Assembly: GCA_017590115.1 (NCBI GenBank)
Contig: JAGGNK010008559.1
Location: 8,115,888 to 8,179,887 of the forward strand
Source of the DNA: Montifringilla adamsi
Taxonomy: Eukaryota; Chordata; Aves; Passeriformes; Passeridae
DNA length: 64,000 bases
Direction of reading: 5' to 3'
Notes under the pieces: generated by a model
What the model was told of the DNA's origin: nothing
Databases searched by the model: none
Seen by the model: the letters and a program-made list of their open reading frames with translations, nothing else
Shown here: one piece after another, positions 61,713 to 64,000 of the stretch
Layout of the letters: every line of letters starts with the position of its first letter
How positions within the stretch are numbered: the stretch's first letter is position 1
Made by a program: the position numbers and the translations under genes

Positions 61713-64000
61713 CGCTAAGTAATGAAATCTGGCTGGCAAGTGAGGTATCAGTCTTCATGCCGCTTAAGTTCCTCTGACAGCTGTCAGCTCGGAGACAGTC
61801 ATCCTTAACCTTTTGTGAGGAAAAAGAATGTCCTTGAAGGAACAGGTGACTGAGGGAACGTGTAGAATTTATGCTGAAATAATGCATCCTTTTATATTTT
61901 TTTTAATTCATTTTTTTTCTTGGGAGCTATGTTGTGTAGTCCTGTTGATGTGAAGAACCTTTTGGCAAAGCTTCCCTGATGCCTAGAAAGAAGGAATTTT
62001 TTTTCCCTTTTCTATGCATCCCAGTTCCAAAGTAGTAAAAAGCAAGCAGAGAAAGGTGCAGTAGAATTGTATATGGTATTTATTTTCCTGGTTTTTTTTT
62101 TTAATTAGACAGTGTTTGACAACTATAAGCAGAAAAATAAAAGGGGTGGTTTTGCAGCAAGTAACATACAACATCTTGTACAATCACAAATTAAAACATT
62201 TTTCAGACTATTTCAGAATGATCAAGGAAGATGTTGATAAAGTGACGCATTGATATTTCAATTTCCAAGGCTTACTGTGTTTCTGTTGTTTGGAGACAAA
62301 AGTGAAGGTTTCAGAACGTGGAGATTTAATTCCAGAACTTCCCACAGACTACAATGCTGGGTGGGAATTGACAGGTCAGAGGAGACTTGGAGCACATGTG
62401 AGAAATGGGCTTTATTACAGAAACTTCAATGAGAAGTGATGAATCCCAAGCTCCTGGGACTACTGATAGTAAGGACAACTGTGCTGTTTTCTTATGAGCT
62501 GTTTTGGGGAAGATAACCTTTGTGATTCTTCTCTCGCCTAAGGAAGGCTCTGATCTGGCAGCTTGACCAAATATCTGCTCAGAATCAACTGAAGCCTCCG
62601 TGTGGGGTGAATTACAGGAGATAGGGCATGGGCATGCGGAACAGTCTTTATTTACACTCTGTTACTGAGGGTGCCTGAAAAACATCTAGAAGTAGAGAAT
62701 GTAAAAGGTCTGGCATAGTTACAACAAATCTCTTCAGATATTCAGTGTTTGGACAGCTAAAGTACACTGTTCCCTGGGGATTACTGTGTTTTTTGCCTGC
62801 CCTCTTTGCTTTGCTAGAGCATTCTCAGTACAAGTGAATCCATAGGTCTTTTGATCTGGTGAAATCATTACCTTGAACTGACACAGTGTTGGGAGGACAT
62901 AATAAGTAATATCATGGATGGGTGTTAACCCTTTACTCTGGGGGATGGGGGGTGTGAAGTAAAATTGAGGAAAACAAATACATGAACTGATAGTACCCCA
63001 AGGGTATCTGGTTCCTGATGCTTACGTGGTGAAGCGTGAGTGGTGTTTACAGTTGTACTGCAAATCAGAGCCTGCCAGTTCTGGAGGAGTCTTTTCCTTG
63101 CTGGCTTAACTGGTTTAATATGCCTTTTGCCTTTAATTGTGGAGTCTGAGAAAATCTTATTCTCATCCACTGTAATGCAACATCACTGAGTAGGGCAAGA
63201 TCCAACTCTGTTATGAAAAAGGTGATTTGACTTGTGATGTATCCTTGGTGGACAAAGCATCCTGGTGCATCCTGAGACACTTGATGCTAGAAATTGACTG
63301 GGAATTCTGAGCCTTTAGTCACTTTATATCTTGATTTACTTGCGTCACTGAAACAAGCATCTTACTAGGTGATGTGAACTGAGGTGTGTATGTTTTGTAC
63401 TTAGAAGTGCTTCTTTATTTCCGTGCTTGTATATGTGTGTTTGTTTCTTCCCCTTCTGAAACCCACAGAAGAATGGGAGAGGGGAGGAGAAGACTGCAAA
63501 CAAAAAAACCAACCACAATTTCAGAGTAGCTGAAGCTGTGACTTTTTCCATAGTATTTTCACTCACACACTCAACTTCAGCTGCAGTTAAAAATCTCAGT
63601 GTGCCTCACTTTGCCTGATGATCAAGCAGCATTAACACAGACCCTTTAACTCTTTATGGGTAACAACTGGAAGCAGCACCATATTGACTAAAAATAGGTT
63701 TAAACCAGTCCTGCTTTTGATTCTCTGATGTCTTTAAGAATCTGTGTAGCTGTGTGAGTGTAATAGTGACAGTATATGATTTAGTTTCCCAATTTAAACT
63801 TCACAGCTGAAATGGCTGTAATTTCATGGGGAGCTTTGAATGAAAATCCAGCATGCTCATCTCTCTGTAATTCAGGAGAAAATGAAGATCTTGGCTTTGT
63901 CATAAATGATCTCTGGGATCATATTTATTGATAAGAAGGATGAAAAGGGAGCTCAGGTGGGAGTAAATGGATGCATACAGCAGTAGTGTGTCTTGGTGCA

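Larger units (their letters stand above)
61379..64000 (+). other. QRFPR: QRFPR intron 1 (5' part)
   Basis: The first roughly 150 bases still belong to the CpG island. After that the sequence turns AT-rich with T/G-rich low complexity. No second exon is visible: nothing encodes the end of extracellular loop 1, TM3 or the DRY-type motif expected next, so the intron continues past the window. I saw no recognisable transposable element in this part. The short open frames are ordinary chance frames. Confidence 0.8.

Noticed and set aside
62600..62690. Possible LTR polyadenylation region (TTTATT near 62649)
   Set aside because: No terminal inverted repeats or target duplication found around it, and a lone TTTATT is common in AT-rich DNA.

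Overview
The window reads as vertebrate nuclear DNA from a bird, most likely a songbird (passerine). Four kinds of evidence support this. There are several truncated CR1 LINE copies of the bird type. There are two solo retroviral LTRs with intact target-site duplications, and one starts TGTCCTGGGTT like songbird ERV LTRs. There are no mammalian Alu or L1 elements. The only recognisable gene is a vertebrate neuropeptide receptor, interrupted by an intron. No prokaryotic gene organisation is present.

Layout. Bases 1 to about 60,300 form a long AT-rich stretch with no protein-coding gene that I can recognise. It holds interspersed repeats: CR1 pieces near 190, 8441, 16287, 33826 and 41198; a minus-strand ERVK-like solo LTR at 6933-7445 with the 6-bp duplication GGTCTC; a plus-strand ERVL-like solo LTR at 43923-44586 with the 5-bp duplication TAAGT; and an old MIR/CORE-type SINE at 50081-50252. 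It also holds some small tandem repeats and two open frames of uncertain status (6595-6927 and 59070-59675).

From about 60,340 the base composition changes sharply. A GC-rich minisatellite built on GTGAGGGG units runs into a CpG island, which is broken by a 126-base run of N. The island carries an inverted CCAAT box, GC boxes and an 8-codon upstream ORF. It leads into exon 1 of QRFPR (GPR103, the receptor for the RFamide peptide QRFP/26RFa) at 61039-61378. Exon 1 encodes the extracellular N-terminus, TM1, intracellular loop 1, TM2 and the start of extracellular loop 1. It ends at a GTGGGT splice donor, and the rest of the window is the start of intron 1. The remaining exons lie beyond base 64,000.

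The window is therefore the promoter, first exon and upstream flank of one GPCR gene. I found no convincing new biological system. The observations most worth checking are the uORF and minisatellite at the QRFPR promoter, the assembly gap inside that promoter, the open frame directly abutting the ERVK LTR, and the 201-codon open frame about 1.4 kb upstream of exon 1.
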